Assembly (NCBI GenBank): GCA_029245955.1
Contig: JAQWOH010000078.1
Span: forward strand, 1-64,000
DNA length: 64,000 nucleotides
Source of the DNA: Fuerstiella sp.
Lineage (GTDB): Bacteria > Planctomycetota > Planctomycetia > Planctomycetales > Planctomycetaceae
Reading direction: 5' to 3'
Made by a program: the position numbers and the translations under genes
Notes under the pieces: generated by a model
Database searches by the model: none
Told to the model about the DNA's origin: nothing
What the model saw: only the letters and a program-made list of their open reading frames with translations
Part shown: piece after piece, positions 18,111-27,119 of the stretch
Layout of the letters: each line of letters opens with the position of its first letter
How positions within the stretch are numbered: the stretch's first letter is position 1

Positions 18111-19175
18111 ATGACTGAGCCACGTGAAGACAACGACAACGGGCCGGACTTTAGTTTTCTTGGTAATGATTCCGTCGGCGATGATGCTGGTGCACTCGAC
18201 TTCTCCGACGCGACAGTCACGCCGGCGCAGCCGACTGGGCATACATCGAAAACAAATTCATCACAGCCCACAGACGGAACAGACGACCCCGCGCCGGAAG
18301 GGGACGTGGCAGAGACCGACTCGGCTGATTTCAGGACGACCTCTGAGAAAGCGATCCCGCCGGCGTCCGACGGCGAGTCGAGCACTGCGGGGGCAGCTTC
18401 AGCGCCTGAACGGCGCGTGCCAATGGTCCCGCAGAAAACGTTTACCATTGTCGCTGGCTACGCTGCCGCGCTTACTCTGCTGTTTCTGTTGCTATTGTTG
18501 ACCGGTCGAGTTTCGCTGACGGGTGTGCATCCACTGGAAAGTCTGCCGGACATCGCTCCGCTGCAGAAGAACGAGTTCCTGCCGGTTGAACCGGCCGATG
18601 CCAGCCTGCCGCGTGACCACACCCTGAAACTCGGCGATTCGCGGCGTTTCGGGGATGTAATCATTACGCCTCTGAAAGTCACCACGGAGCCGATTTCGTT
18701 CATCCACATGACTTCAGGAAAGACGGCTTCGGATAGAAAAACGGCCCCCGTCATGAAGCTGTGGTTCGAACTGAAGAATGCATCCACAGACGCGGCTTTT
18801 CCGCCATGGGACGTGGGGCTGATGTGCAGTAGAATGCCTGCGGAGGGTACAGATGACAGCACAAAAGCCAATTCGTGGTTGATGGTTCGCCATACGGCTG
18901 ATGCCGGTCAAACTCGTTTGCTTAACTATTTTCACCCCCCCGCAAGTGAATACGATCTGGTCGGGCAACACAGTCGACAGCTAGTCCAGCCGGGACAGTC
19001 GATTACGACGTTTATCGCATCCAGTCCTGAGTTCTCCAGAATCTCAGCAGATGACGTTAATGAATATCGCTGGCGTCTGCAGCTACGCAAAGGCGTCAAT
19101 CGCCTGACGAAAAATGGCGTCACAACGCTGCTGGAAATCGCATTTACGCAGGCTGAAGTATCAACATCCGGCTGA
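18111..19175 (+). CDS. Single-pass membrane protein, unknown function
   Basis: A 354-residue protein not recognised. Residues 1-105 are acidic, Ser/Thr/Pro-rich and probably disordered (EPREDNDNGPDFSFLGNDSV). One strong transmembrane segment lies near residues 113-138 (FTIVAGYAAALTLLFLLLLL). The rest is extracytoplasmic beta-rich sequence, with FGDVIITPLKVTTEPISF and APVMKLWFELKNASTDAAFP resembling a DUF4352-like immunoglobulin-type fold (inference only). An upstream GTG at 18042 would add 23 residues; the ATG at 18111 is preferred because it opens the acidic tail directly. It stands between the cyclophilin and the terpenoid-cyclase-fold gene. Confidence 0.65.
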   Translation: MTEPREDNDNGPDFSFLGNDSVGDDAGALDFSDATVTPAQPTGHTSKTNSSQPTDGTDDPAPEGDVAETDSADFRTTSEKAIPPASDGESSTAGAASAPERRVPMVPQKTFTIVAGYAAALTLLFLLLLLTGRVSLTGVHPLESLPDIAPLQKNEFLPVEPADASLPRDHTLKLGDSRRFGDVIITPLKVTTEPISFIHMTSGKTASDRKTAPVMKLWFELKNASTDAAFPPWDVGLMCSRMPAEGTDDSTKANSWLMVRHTADAGQTRLLNYFHPPASEYDLVGQHSRQLVQPGQSITTFIASSPEFSRISADDVNEYRWRLQLRKGVNRLTKNGVTTLLEIAFTQAEVSTSG

Positions 19176-19266
19176 ATGGGTTACAGACAAAGTCGGTCTG
19201 TGAATGATCGTCGTACATTTGTTATCTCGGGACGTCTTATCTCGGAACGTCACAAGGAAAACTGCC

Positions 19267-20286
19267 ATGAGAATTCCACAACTAATGTTGTGCAGTGCTG
19301 TGGTGTTGTCCGGAAGCGGGGCTGTCGACGTGAGGGCTGTCGAGGACGTCGACGCGGTTGTCACAAGAGCACTCGACTATCTGGTGACTCGGCAGAAACG
19401 TCAGGGATACTGGGAAGCCGCAGGGGGCCAGTATCGTGTGGCAATGACGGCGCTGGTGGGTACGGCGATGCTGGCGGAAGGATCCACGGCAACCACTGGC
19501 CGATACTCGTCCCGAATTGGAAAGGCAGTCGACTACCTGCTGGCGGTCAGTCGTCCCAATGGGCTGATCGGCTATCGAGAGGACTTTCACTACACCTATG
19601 GTCATGGATTTTCGATGGTTTTTCTGAGTCAGGTGTATGGCGAGGAGGAGGATATTCGCCGTCGCGAGGAAATTCGCGAAGTGCTCACCAAAGCCGTACA
19701 ATTCTGCGCAGATGCACAGACGTCGCGCGGCGGCTGGGGCTATGTGTCCGCCAAAGAGGGTAACGATTTTGATGAGGGCTCGACCTGTATCACTCAGGTT
19801 CAGGGACTACGCGCGTGCCGAAATGCAGGGATTCCCGTTTCGAAAGAAATCATTGATCAGGCAAAACAATACATCGCCGACTGTACAACCTCCAAGGGAG
19901 GCGTTCAGTACAGTATTCGCGGAGGCGGCGAACGCCCTCCCATCACAGCTGCCGCGCTGGCCGCACTGTTCAACGCCGGCGAATACGACACAGAACTGAC
20001 AAAGAATATGCGTTCTTTCTGCGACGAATTCATCTGGCCCGGCCGACCGTTGAAATCCAGTTCCGGACACTGGCATTACATGCACTTCTATTACGCTCAG
20101 GTGATGTACCGACAGGGCGGTGACCGTTGGAACGAGTACCGCCGACAGATCGAAGAAAAACTGCTGCCTGAAGTGGGCAGCGGAGGCGGCTGGGCGAATC
20201 GACAAATCGGTCCGGTTTATACGACAGCCATCAACTGCATTATCCTGCAACTGGACAAGGGCTATTTGCCCATTTATCAACGCTAA
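19267..20286 (+). CDS. Secreted prenyltransferase/squalene-oxidase-repeat protein
   Basis: A 339-residue exported protein with alpha/alpha-toroid repeats. Residues 1-24 form the signal peptide (MRIPQLMLCSAVVLSG). Repeat signatures follow: ALDYLVTRQKRQGYWEAAGG, AVDYLLAVSRPNGLIGY, AVQFCADAQTSRGGWGYVSA, AKQYIADCTTSKGGVQYS. The DxDD acid motif of true squalene-hopene cyclases is absent, so it is unlikely to cyclise terpenes. It is better read as a periplasmic scaffold or glycan/protein-binding toroid, as often found in planctomycetes. AAGGA eight bases before the ATG at 19267 decides the start. The next gene follows after 54 bases. Confidence 0.82.
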   Translation: MRIPQLMLCSAVVLSGSGAVDVRAVEDVDAVVTRALDYLVTRQKRQGYWEAAGGQYRVAMTALVGTAMLAEGSTATTGRYSSRIGKAVDYLLAVSRPNGLIGYREDFHYTYGHGFSMVFLSQVYGEEEDIRRREEIREVLTKAVQFCADAQTSRGGWGYVSAKEGNDFDEGSTCITQVQGLRACRNAGIPVSKEIIDQAKQYIADCTTSKGGVQYSIRGGGERPPITAAALAALFNAGEYDTELTKNMRSFCDEFIWPGRPLKSSSGHWHYMHFYYAQVMYRQGGDRWNEYRRQIEEKLLPEVGSGGGWANRQIGPVYTTAINCIILQLDKGYLPIYQR

Positions 20287-20340
20287 CCCGGGCGGTTCCG
20301 CGTTGAAGATCATATTCCCTGCTGCTGAAGCGAATCCGTT

Positions 20341-21306
20341 ATGAAACACATCCCTTTTGTATGTCTTGCGATAGTGCTGTCTTCAGGGGGCTGTAGCGAA
20401 CCTCCAGCCGAAAACTCAACGTCGTCCGGCCAGGCAGCGACAGATGCGACATCCGCAAACGCGCCAACGGTTGCGGCCGGTTCGTCTGATTCGTCGGCCA
20501 CACCGAGTGCCAGCGCAGAGCCCATGGAATTCAAACCACTCTCCTCTGCGACGTCAGGCCCCGGTGGAGACGTAACATCGTCGTCCGGGTCATCAACCGG
20601 TCAACTTAGTGCGGAACAGAAAATCAGTATCATCATGGCTAAGCTGAAGCCACTGCAGGTGCTGCTGGGCAACTGGCGCGGCACAACAAGACGCGAATAC
20701 GAAGGCTTCAAGGCGGTCGACAGCCACGAATGGATCTGGGATCTGCGCAGCCAGCCGGACCAGCCGGCTCTGGCATCAGCATCCGACAAAAGTCCGTACC
20801 TGAAACAGGCCAGCCTCACATGGAATCCAACGGATTCCGTGTTCGAACTGATCGCGACGGATCAGGACGGAAAGGAACGGACATTCACGGGAGACTATAC
20901 AGACCCGGTTCACGAAATTATCGGACCGGACGACAAACTGCATCGCGTGTTTCGGCTGGAACTGACGCAGACGGATGAATCGGCAGAGCAGGTCGGCGGC
21001 GACCGCTGGCAGGTAGCGTTCGCTCAGCAGGAAAACAATCGCTATCTGCTGGAGATCGACAAACGTCGGGGCACAGCCACCTTTCGACGTTTTGACACCG
21101 TCTCCACCCAGCGGGAAGGAACGTCGTTCGCTTTGAGCGATTCCAGTTACGGGGAAAAAGAATGCATCATCTCCCAGGGGCTTGGTACAACGGCCGTGTC
21201 GTGGAAGGGAAAAACATACTGGGTGTGCTGCAGCGGGTGCAAAGCTGCATTTGAAGAGGACCCTGAAACCTGGATCGCCCGCGCTGAGAAGCGAAAAAGC
21301 GAATAG
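20341..21306 (+). CDS. Lipoprotein with C-terminal TRASH/YHS-like cysteine motif
   Basis: A 321-residue lipoprotein: signal to residue 17 with lipobox SSGGC. A Ser/Thr/Ala-rich linker covers about 20-95. A folded beta-rich domain covers about 100-260 (LLGNWRGTTRREYEGFKAVD, then WNPTDSVFELIATDQDG), which looks like a DUF1579-type lipocalin-like barrel. The last 35 residues contain TYWVCCSGCKAAFEEDPETW, the pattern of TRASH/YHS metal-sensing or metal-binding domains. It could bind a transition metal at the envelope; that is inferred from the motif alone. It precedes the esterase gene by 13 bases, so they are probably one transcript. Confidence 0.72.
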   Translation: MKHIPFVCLAIVLSSGGCSEPPAENSTSSGQAATDATSANAPTVAAGSSDSSATPSASAEPMEFKPLSSATSGPGGDVTSSSGSSTGQLSAEQKISIIMAKLKPLQVLLGNWRGTTRREYEGFKAVDSHEWIWDLRSQPDQPALASASDKSPYLKQASLTWNPTDSVFELIATDQDGKERTFTGDYTDPVHEIIGPDDKLHRVFRLELTQTDESAEQVGGDRWQVAFAQQENNRYLLEIDKRRGTATFRRFDTVSTQREGTSFALSDSSYGEKECIISQGLGTTAVSWKGKTYWVCCSGCKAAFEEDPETWIARAEKRKSE

Positions 21307-21319
21307 AAACGAAACTTTG

Positions 21320-22048
21320 ATGTTGAACTCTGCTGTAGAAGAATTCGCCGGCCTGCGGTGTCAGGTCGTGGACGGTTTGGATTCCGGGATTCATCCCACG
21401 AAACTTGTTGTACTGTCCCACGGATTTGGTGCGTCAGGAGACGATCTTGTCGGGCTGGCTCCGCATCTGATTCAATCCAGCGACACGGTGGCGGCCACAT
21501 GCCGTTTCGTCTTCCCTGCGGCTCCCGTTGACCTGACCCCCATGGGTATGCCCGGAGGTCGTGCGTGGTGGCCTATCAACATGGCCAGGCTGGCGGAAAT
21601 CAATCAGGCGGGGAACTACGACGAACTGACAAAGCTGTTGCCGAATGGTATGCTGGATGCATCTGAACAGATGGTGAACGCTCTGCGGGAAATGCAAACA
21701 CAGTACGGCCTGAGCGACACCGCAACAGTGATCGGCGGTTTTTCACAGGGAGCCATGCTGAGCACAGACGTCGTATTGCGTCGGGGCGTGGTGCCGTCAG
21801 CACTTATGTTGTTTTCGGGCACGCTTCTGTGTTCAGCTGACTGGCAGCATTTTGCGGCCGAACATCCGGGCTGTTCCGTCCTGCAGTCACATGGGCGACA
21901 GGACCCGGTGCTGCCGTTTCCTACCGCTGAATCTCTGCGGGACCTGCTGGACCGCAATAAATTTGCCGTGAATTTCCTGCCCTTCGACGGCCCGCACACG
22001 ATCTCTGAAGAAGCGTTGAGCGGCTCGGTACAATTGCTCTCAATTTAA
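21320..22048 (+). CDS. Carboxylesterase / phospholipase (alpha/beta hydrolase)
   Basis: A 242-residue cytoplasmic serine hydrolase of the carboxylesterase/lysophospholipase-2 family. The oxyanion region is LVVLSHGFGASGDDLVGLAP, the nucleophile elbow is GGFSQGAML (GxSxG), the acid lies in SHGRQDPVLPF and the histidine in DGPHTIS. The family hydrolyses short-chain esters or acyl-thioesters. A frame extension to 21182 overlaps the previous gene and is rejected; the ATG at 21320 lies 13 bases after its stop. No signal peptide. Confidence 0.9.
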   Translation: MLNSAVEEFAGLRCQVVDGLDSGIHPTKLVVLSHGFGASGDDLVGLAPHLIQSSDTVAATCRFVFPAAPVDLTPMGMPGGRAWWPINMARLAEINQAGNYDELTKLLPNGMLDASEQMVNALREMQTQYGLSDTATVIGGFSQGAMLSTDVVLRRGVVPSALMLFSGTLLCSADWQHFAAEHPGCSVLQSHGRQDPVLPFPTAESLRDLLDRNKFAVNFLPFDGPHTISEEALSGSVQLLSI

Positions 22049-22224
22049 CGATGTGTTGCGAATTTGCTACATCGCCATCTTGAATTTTCAGGTATGCGCA
22101 GTGGTATAGCACAGAATTCCGTCTATAAAACAACGGCCGACCGGGCTGAGTCCGTTGATCGGTACGAGGCTGACGACGTTCGGCCTCAAATCCCCTCCGC
22201 TCTGCCCCCGAGCGCACCCTCCCA

Positions 22225-22866
22225 ATGACTTTGCCCTTCCTCACGTCCCACACGTCCAGCGGACTTTTATACGTTGCACTTCGAGCCGCGTACCTGACTA
22301 CATACCAGGAGCTGCGGGATGAATTCGAATCTGATCGCCTGCCCGGAAGTTCGTCCGGGTTTATGGCGCAAGCCCCGATTGCAGCGGGTTGTGCGCCTCA
22401 GGTACAGCTGGATGTGCTGTTTCGAACATGGCAGCGAATTCAGGCTGATCGCGAAGAACTGACATTGCTGGAACGGTGCGTCTGTTTTTACGCCCTCGGA
22501 GAACTCGCACGGCTTGGCAAAGCCGACGACCGACAGACAATTGAACGAGCGGTCAACGGCCCGAAAGTCCTGGAGTGCAACAGCATTACATGGCTGGCTT
22601 CCACGTCCAGGACAATGCAGATCACGTGGGAATTTCCAGTCGAGGCCGCTCATCTACAGCGAGATGTCAGTGACTTCATGGACGACTCAGAACGGAGCGT
22701 TGGCGTAACTGCAAGTCGTCCACTGACAGACGAACTTCTTGCACTGCTGGGGCAGTGGACAGTATCCACTCAGATTCTTGAAAACGCGATCGGACTGTTA
22801 ACACCAAGAGAGTCAAGGCGGCTGGGCGAGTTCTTTTCTGAACACCCGCGACTGATGAATCTCTAG
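22225..22866 (+). CDS. Hypothetical protein
   Basis: A 213-residue protein I do not recognise. It is helical in pattern (YLTTYQELRDEFESDRLPGS, LLERCVCFYALGELARLG), with no signal peptide. The C-terminal LLTPRESRRLGEFFSEHPRL resembles the end of a helical bundle. Codon use matches its neighbours and no other frame is better. It lies 176 bases after the esterase and convergent with the Ftr gene. Confidence 0.55.
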   Translation: MTLPFLTSHTSSGLLYVALRAAYLTTYQELRDEFESDRLPGSSSGFMAQAPIAAGCAPQVQLDVLFRTWQRIQADREELTLLERCVCFYALGELARLGKADDRQTIERAVNGPKVLECNSITWLASTSRTMQITWEFPVEAAHLQRDVSDFMDDSERSVGVTASRPLTDELLALLGQWTVSTQILENAIGLLTPRESRRLGEFFSEHPRLMNL

Positions 22867-22957
22867 AGCGATTTTACCACAAAAGTGGTCGTACGGCTCG
22901 CGGGGAAAAATCACTGGTGTGCAGGGAGCGACGTTATCAGCATCCGCAAGTCAGCGT

Positions 22958-22977
22958 AAGACGCCGTCGAGCGTCTT
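22958..22977. terminator. Hairpin between convergent genes
   Basis: AAGACGC (22958-22964) pairs perfectly with GCGTCTT (22971-22977) around a 6-base loop, between the plus-strand gene ending at 22866 and the minus-strand gene ending at 23075. A smaller one, ACCAC/GTGGT, is at 22877-22890. Neither has a strong T-run. Confidence 0.4.
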
Positions 22978-23074
22978 CACCGGTCTGAAGCGACTCTCGC
23001 TATTGTGGTGCAGCGGCACGAAACCCGCGCAGACCGCTGCAAACTGCGAGTTCGGCCGCCAGGCATACTCCCGG

Positions 23075-24019
23075 TCAGACGGTGGCACGTTCGGCGTGTC
23101 GCTCCGGGTGCAGCCACACCCAGCTCTTTCCCAGACGTCCGCTATAATTGCCAGCGGTAATCTTCATCAGCCCTTCGACATCCCGGGCCGCGGCGATTGC
23201 AGCCTGTGTCGCATGCGAAACTGCCACAAGGTCTCGACCGTTAATAATGATCTCCATCGCACACGTCACACCCTGAGGCAGTTCCGACGCCACGTCGCTG
23301 TTGTCCCTGAGTGTGGGACAGAACCGGTCATTGGTGCTGGCAAACAAAAAGCCATAACGACTTCCGGCCTTGGACCCACTGGATGCCACACCACCGGGAA
23401 AGGGCGTGACGACGCCCGGACATTCAAGGCACGCAGCGACTGCTTTTTCGGCAGCCAAAAGCGCTGACTCTTCGGTCGAAGCCATAAACCAAAGGTTGCC
23501 ACCCATTACACCGTCGTGGTAGGCAAACCGACGATCAATGCAGAACTCTCCGGCCATTGTAGGAATCACCCACATCTTCCGCCCGAAACGTTCACCCAGT
23601 TTCTCAAATCGATCGCCAAAGTATGCCACCTTACGACCCAGTCGATAATAAGGCCGCTCCTCACTCTGATCATCCTGTACGGAAAAGCAACGTGCCGTCG
23701 GGCATGGCAGCAGGCTCTGGCTGACTCGCCCCAATAACGCCTTTTCCAGCGCCTGAATTCTGTGTTTCCAGAAACGCGGAACATGCAGCTGACAGATAAC
23801 GCCCGGCCGACCGTCCGGAGTCTGATAAGTTTCGTCACCCCCTGGCCCCACGTAACGATCCACTCCGGCTTCGCAGTCGCACATGATCGAAGAAGAAGCG
23901 AACCCCGTGGCAGCGTTGACAGCATGGTTCAGCCACTTGCGATCCCGGGCGGTGATCATAAATTGCACCCACAGGCTTCGAAACGCCTCAGCGTAAGTAT
24001 CTTCGATTTCCACGGTCAT
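23075..24019 (-). CDS. ftr: Formylmethanofuran:tetrahydromethanopterin formyltransferase (Ftr/FhcD)
   Basis: A 314-residue enzyme moving a formyl group between formylmethanofuran and tetrahydromethanopterin, in the archaeal-type C1 pathway also found in methylotrophs and planctomycetes. Matches to the family run end to end: IEDTYAEAFRSLWVQFMITA, VNAATGFASSSIMCDCEAGV, QSLLPCPTARCF, FPGGVASSGSKAGSRYGF, STNDRFCPTLR, EIIINGRDL, and ITAGNYSGRLGKSWVWLHP. Length is near the family's ~300. GTG codons lie at 24037 and 24022; I use the ATG at 24019. It is downstream of a 5-formyl-THF cyclo-ligase by 103 bases, joining two C1 carriers in one transcript. Other Fhc subunits are not in the window. Confidence 0.92.
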   Translation of the reverse strand: MTVEIEDTYAEAFRSLWVQFMITARDRKWLNHAVNAATGFASSSIMCDCEAGVDRYVGPGGDETYQTPDGRPGVICQLHVPRFWKHRIQALEKALLGRVSQSLLPCPTARCFSVQDDQSEERPYYRLGRKVAYFGDRFEKLGERFGRKMWVIPTMAGEFCIDRRFAYHDGVMGGNLWFMASTEESALLAAEKAVAACLECPGVVTPFPGGVASSGSKAGSRYGFLFASTNDRFCPTLRDNSDVASELPQGVTCAMEIIINGRDLVAVSHATQAAIAAARDVEGLMKITAGNYSGRLGKSWVWLHPERHAERATV

Positions 24020-24122
24020 CACATATCCAGCTTGCACAGTCTGCAGATCAAACGTTTAGTGACGGCCGAAACTGGACGTACTCCACAGCTCACGACAGAT
24101 CTGCAAATCGCAAACAATCGTA

Positions 24123-24740
24123 CTATTCGTGCGCGGCGGAACCGCGGCCCTGCCCCTGGTATACACGCTCTTCTGTAACAACCCGGTCCATGAACACATC
24201 ATGTGAGGCTACCGGAATCTGCTCAAACATCTGACATTCAAATGCCAGAGCAATCAGCGGTGTATCGAGTCTCGCATGTTCCAGCAGCTTATCGTAATAC
24301 CCCTTCCCGTGACCCATTCGAGCACCACGTGCATCGAAACCAACGCCGGGTACCATAATCAGATCCAGCTCTTCCACGTTGACCTGATTTTCGGGAAGCA
24401 ATCGCAGCTCCTGCCGTGGTTCAAGAATGCGGTACATCCCGATTTCGAGTTCCTCCATGCTGCTGAGCCGAAACAATTCCAGTTCGCCATTTTCGTTGCA
24501 CCACGGTACAACAACGTTTTTCTGAGATTCAAGAGCGGCAGGCAGGTCGAAACGAGTTCGTACTTCGCTGCGCACGTCAACGTAGTACATCACGGTCGAC
24601 GCAGTTGCGTATTCCGGCAGTGCCATGAATGCGCCAACAATGCGTCGGCTCAACTCGTCTTTGTCTTCCTGATCATTACGGCTCGCATGTGCCTGTTTCC
24701 GGAGCGAGTTCTTCAGGTTCTGAACGGCGACGTCGGTCAT
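24123..24740 (-). CDS. 5-formyltetrahydrofolate cyclo-ligase
   Basis: A 205-residue cytoplasmic enzyme that converts 5-formyl-THF with ATP to 5,10-methenyl-THF. The signature near the C-terminus is clear: MVPGVGFDARGARMGHGKGY followed by YDKLL, which binds substrate and ATP. The N-terminal LRKQAHASRNDQEDKDELSR and central YYVDVRSEVRT, VVVPWCNENGELELF fit the family. Length is typical (about 190-210). It is first of a two-gene minus-strand unit with ftr. Confidence 0.93.
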   Translation of the reverse strand: MTDVAVQNLKNSLRKQAHASRNDQEDKDELSRRIVGAFMALPEYATASTVMYYVDVRSEVRTRFDLPAALESQKNVVVPWCNENGELELFRLSSMEELEIGMYRILEPRQELRLLPENQVNVEELDLIMVPGVGFDARGARMGHGKGYYDKLLEHARLDTPLIALAFECQMFEQIPVASHDVFMDRVVTEERVYQGQGRGSAAHE

Positions 24741-25151
24741 CCTGCAGCCTCTTGTACACTGGTAACATCAACGTGTGGGGCACAAGCGTTCTGCCTGGCG
24801 CCGGATGAAGTTTTACCCGGCAGAAGTCAGGCTTGCAATAAACCTCGGCTTTTCCTCAACAGCAGGAAATCGGCAGTCACGCGTCGTTATGCGGCCGTGA
24901 ACAGACGAACTGAAACTTCCCGGGCAGTATTAGATCCCGTTCGTTCGAAACGACGGGCAAACACGTTAGAATCCGCTTCAGTCAGATTCAGTTGCTGAGA
25001 CGTTTTTCTCGGCTGCATGTCACCCTCGACGTCCCAATTCAACGGATCTTCTCGGTCGCCTGGTAATTTGTATGGGGGCGACTGCTCAGAAGTGCGCACG
25101 TCCTGACAGTCTGAAGTCGTCGTCTTTTTCCGCCGTACAAACATAATCTCA
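24741..25151. other. Divergent intergenic region
   Basis: No gene is supported. It separates cyclo-ligase (minus) and the NagB/PIG-L gene (plus). A 91-codon minus-strand frame (24887-25162) overlaps the NagB start and has no recognisable content. No tRNA was found. Confidence 0.45.
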
Positions 25152-27089
25152 ATGACTACCATTCAAGACCTAAGCAGACTGGAACGATTGCAGTGCGAAG
25201 TATTTGCAAATGCTTCGGTTGCGGCCCGCCATGTTGCGAAGCAGATCGCTGACCTGATTCGTGATCGCGCAGCGAAACAGAAGACGTGTGTCCTGGGCCT
25301 TGCGACGGGGTCGACTCCCGTCGGAATCTATGCTGAGCTTGTGAGGATGCACAAGGCAGAAGGACTGTCGTTTCAAAACGTGATCACGTTCAACCTGGAC
25401 GAATACTACCCTATGCAGCCCAACGAACTGCAAAGTTACGTTCGGTTCATGCGTGAACACCTGTTCGACCATATCGACATCCCCCCCGACAACGTTCACA
25501 TTCCCGACGGGACTGTGCCGGTTTCGGAGGTCAGCGAATATTGCCAACGCTACGAAGAGCAAATCTCCGAAGCGGGCGGAATTGATATTCAGCTGCTGGG
25601 TATTGGCCGCACGGGACACATCGGTTTCAACGAACCAGGGTCAGACGAGACCACCCGCACGCGTCTGATCACTCTGGACACGGTGACTCGAACGGATGCG
25701 GCCAGCGACTTCTTTGGTGCTGAAAACGTGCCTCGTCGCGCTATCACAATGGGAGTAGGCAGCATTCTTAACGCATGGAAGATCTACATCCTTGCGTTTG
25801 GTGAAAACAAAGGCCCGATTGTCGCCAGAACCGTTGAAGGGGAACCGTCCCCTTCGGTACCGGCGACATACCTGCAGCAGCACCGCAACGTGGAAATGCT
25901 GCTGGACCAGGCGGCCGGCAGCGCCCTCACAAGGACTCGATTTCCCTGGCTGGTGGAATCCGTCGAATGGACTCCTGAAATCATTCGTCGCGCCGTCATC
26001 TGGCTGGCTCAGAAGATGGACAAAGCGATTCTTAAACTGACCGATTCCGACTACAACGAAGAAGGTCTGCAGGAACTACTGGCTCGCTACGGCACAGCTT
26101 ATGAAATCAACCTGGAAGTCTTCCGGCACCTGCAGGGAACACTGATCGGCTGGCCCGGAGGAAAGCCGGACAGTGCAAAACTGCCGGGCGACCGCCCGGG
26201 AGAATACGATCATATTTTTCCGAAGCGAGTCATCTGCTTTTCTCCGCACCCGGACGACGACGTGATTTCCATGGGCGGTACCCTCATTCGTCTGGCCGAT
26301 CAGGGACATGAAGTTCACATCGCCTACCAGACCTCCGGCAATATTGCGGTCTTTGATGAAGATGCGATTCGTTTCGGCGAATTCGCCGCGGAATTCTGTA
26401 CCGCCTTCAATATTGGCGTGGCCGAAGTAAAGTCGCTGGAATCGCACATGGAGGAATTTCTGCAGAACAAACAGCCGGGCCAGGTCGACAGCGACGAGGT
26501 TCAGAAAATCAAGACCATTATCCGTCGCGGCGAGGCACGCGCAGGGGCACGCTGCTGCGGTGTTCCGAATTCCAGGCTGGAATTTCTGGACATGCCTTTC
26601 TATGAAACCGGCCGAGTGAAAAAAGAGCCTCTGGGCGACAACGATATCCAGATCATCGTGGACTATCTGCGAAAGATGCAACCTCATCAGATTTATGCCG
26701 CCGGCGATCTGTCGGATCCTCATGGCACACATCGCACGTGCCTGAAAGCCATCATCAAAGCCTGTGACATGTGTCGCAACGACGACTGGTTCAGTGAAAC
26801 CGAGGTCTGGATGTACCGTGGTGCGTGGCAGGAATGGCCCATCTATCAGATTGAGATGGCAGTCCCGTTGAGCCCCGTGGAAGTGGAGCGCAAACGCCAG
26901 GCGATCTTCAAGCACGAATCACAAAAGGACCGGGCCCTGTTTCCGGGGCCGGACATGCGCGAGTTCTGGCAGCGTGCAGAGGCTCGCAATGCCACAACAG
27001 CGCGTGATTATGATGCCCTCGGGCTGGCAGAATACGAAGCGATCGAAGGCTTCGTCCGCTGGGACGGGAAATGGGGACTCGACGATTAA
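25152..27089 (+). CDS. Glucosamine-6-phosphate deaminase / PIG-L deacetylase fusion
   Basis: A 645-residue two-domain enzyme. Residues about 10-265 are a NagB/glucosamine-6-phosphate isomerase domain: LATGSTPVGIYAEL (phosphate loop), NLDEYYPM at 81-88 (catalytic Asp), IGRTGHIGFNEPGS at 151-164 (catalytic His), ITMGVGSIL. Residues about 357-620 are a PIG-L/LmbE-type metallo-deacetylase: CFSPHPDDDVISMGGTL (zinc-binding HPDD at 366-369) and DPHGTH further on. Together they could deacetylate and deaminate an amino sugar phosphate, but the true substrate is unknown. The arrangement is known from Bacteroidetes and planctomycetes. Cytoplasmic; no operon partner nearby. Confidence 0.92.
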   Translation: MTTIQDLSRLERLQCEVFANASVAARHVAKQIADLIRDRAAKQKTCVLGLATGSTPVGIYAELVRMHKAEGLSFQNVITFNLDEYYPMQPNELQSYVRFMREHLFDHIDIPPDNVHIPDGTVPVSEVSEYCQRYEEQISEAGGIDIQLLGIGRTGHIGFNEPGSDETTRTRLITLDTVTRTDAASDFFGAENVPRRAITMGVGSILNAWKIYILAFGENKGPIVARTVEGEPSPSVPATYLQQHRNVEMLLDQAAGSALTRTRFPWLVESVEWTPEIIRRAVIWLAQKMDKAILKLTDSDYNEEGLQELLARYGTAYEINLEVFRHLQGTLIGWPGGKPDSAKLPGDRPGEYDHIFPKRVICFSPHPDDDVISMGGTLIRLADQGHEVHIAYQTSGNIAVFDEDAIRFGEFAAEFCTAFNIGVAEVKSLESHMEEFLQNKQPGQVDSDEVQKIKTIIRRGEARAGARCCGVPNSRLEFLDMPFYETGRVKKEPLGDNDIQIIVDYLRKMQPHQIYAAGDLSDPHGTHRTCLKAIIKACDMCRNDDWFSETEVWMYRGAWQEWPIYQIEMAVPLSPVEVERKRQAIFKHESQKDRALFPGPDMREFWQRAEARNATTARDYDALGLAEYEAIEGFVRWDGKWGLDD

Positions 27090-27119
27090 GCGGGTAGAAA
27101 GTCGCAAATGACAATCGGT

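Noticed and set aside
24936..24957. T-arm-like sequence CCCGTTCGTTCGAAACGACGGG considered as part of a tRNA
   Set aside because: No acceptor, D or anticodon arms can be built around it.
24887..25162. 91-codon minus-strand frame upstream of the NagB fusion
   Set aside because: Overlaps the NagB start, has no family features, no ribosome site found.
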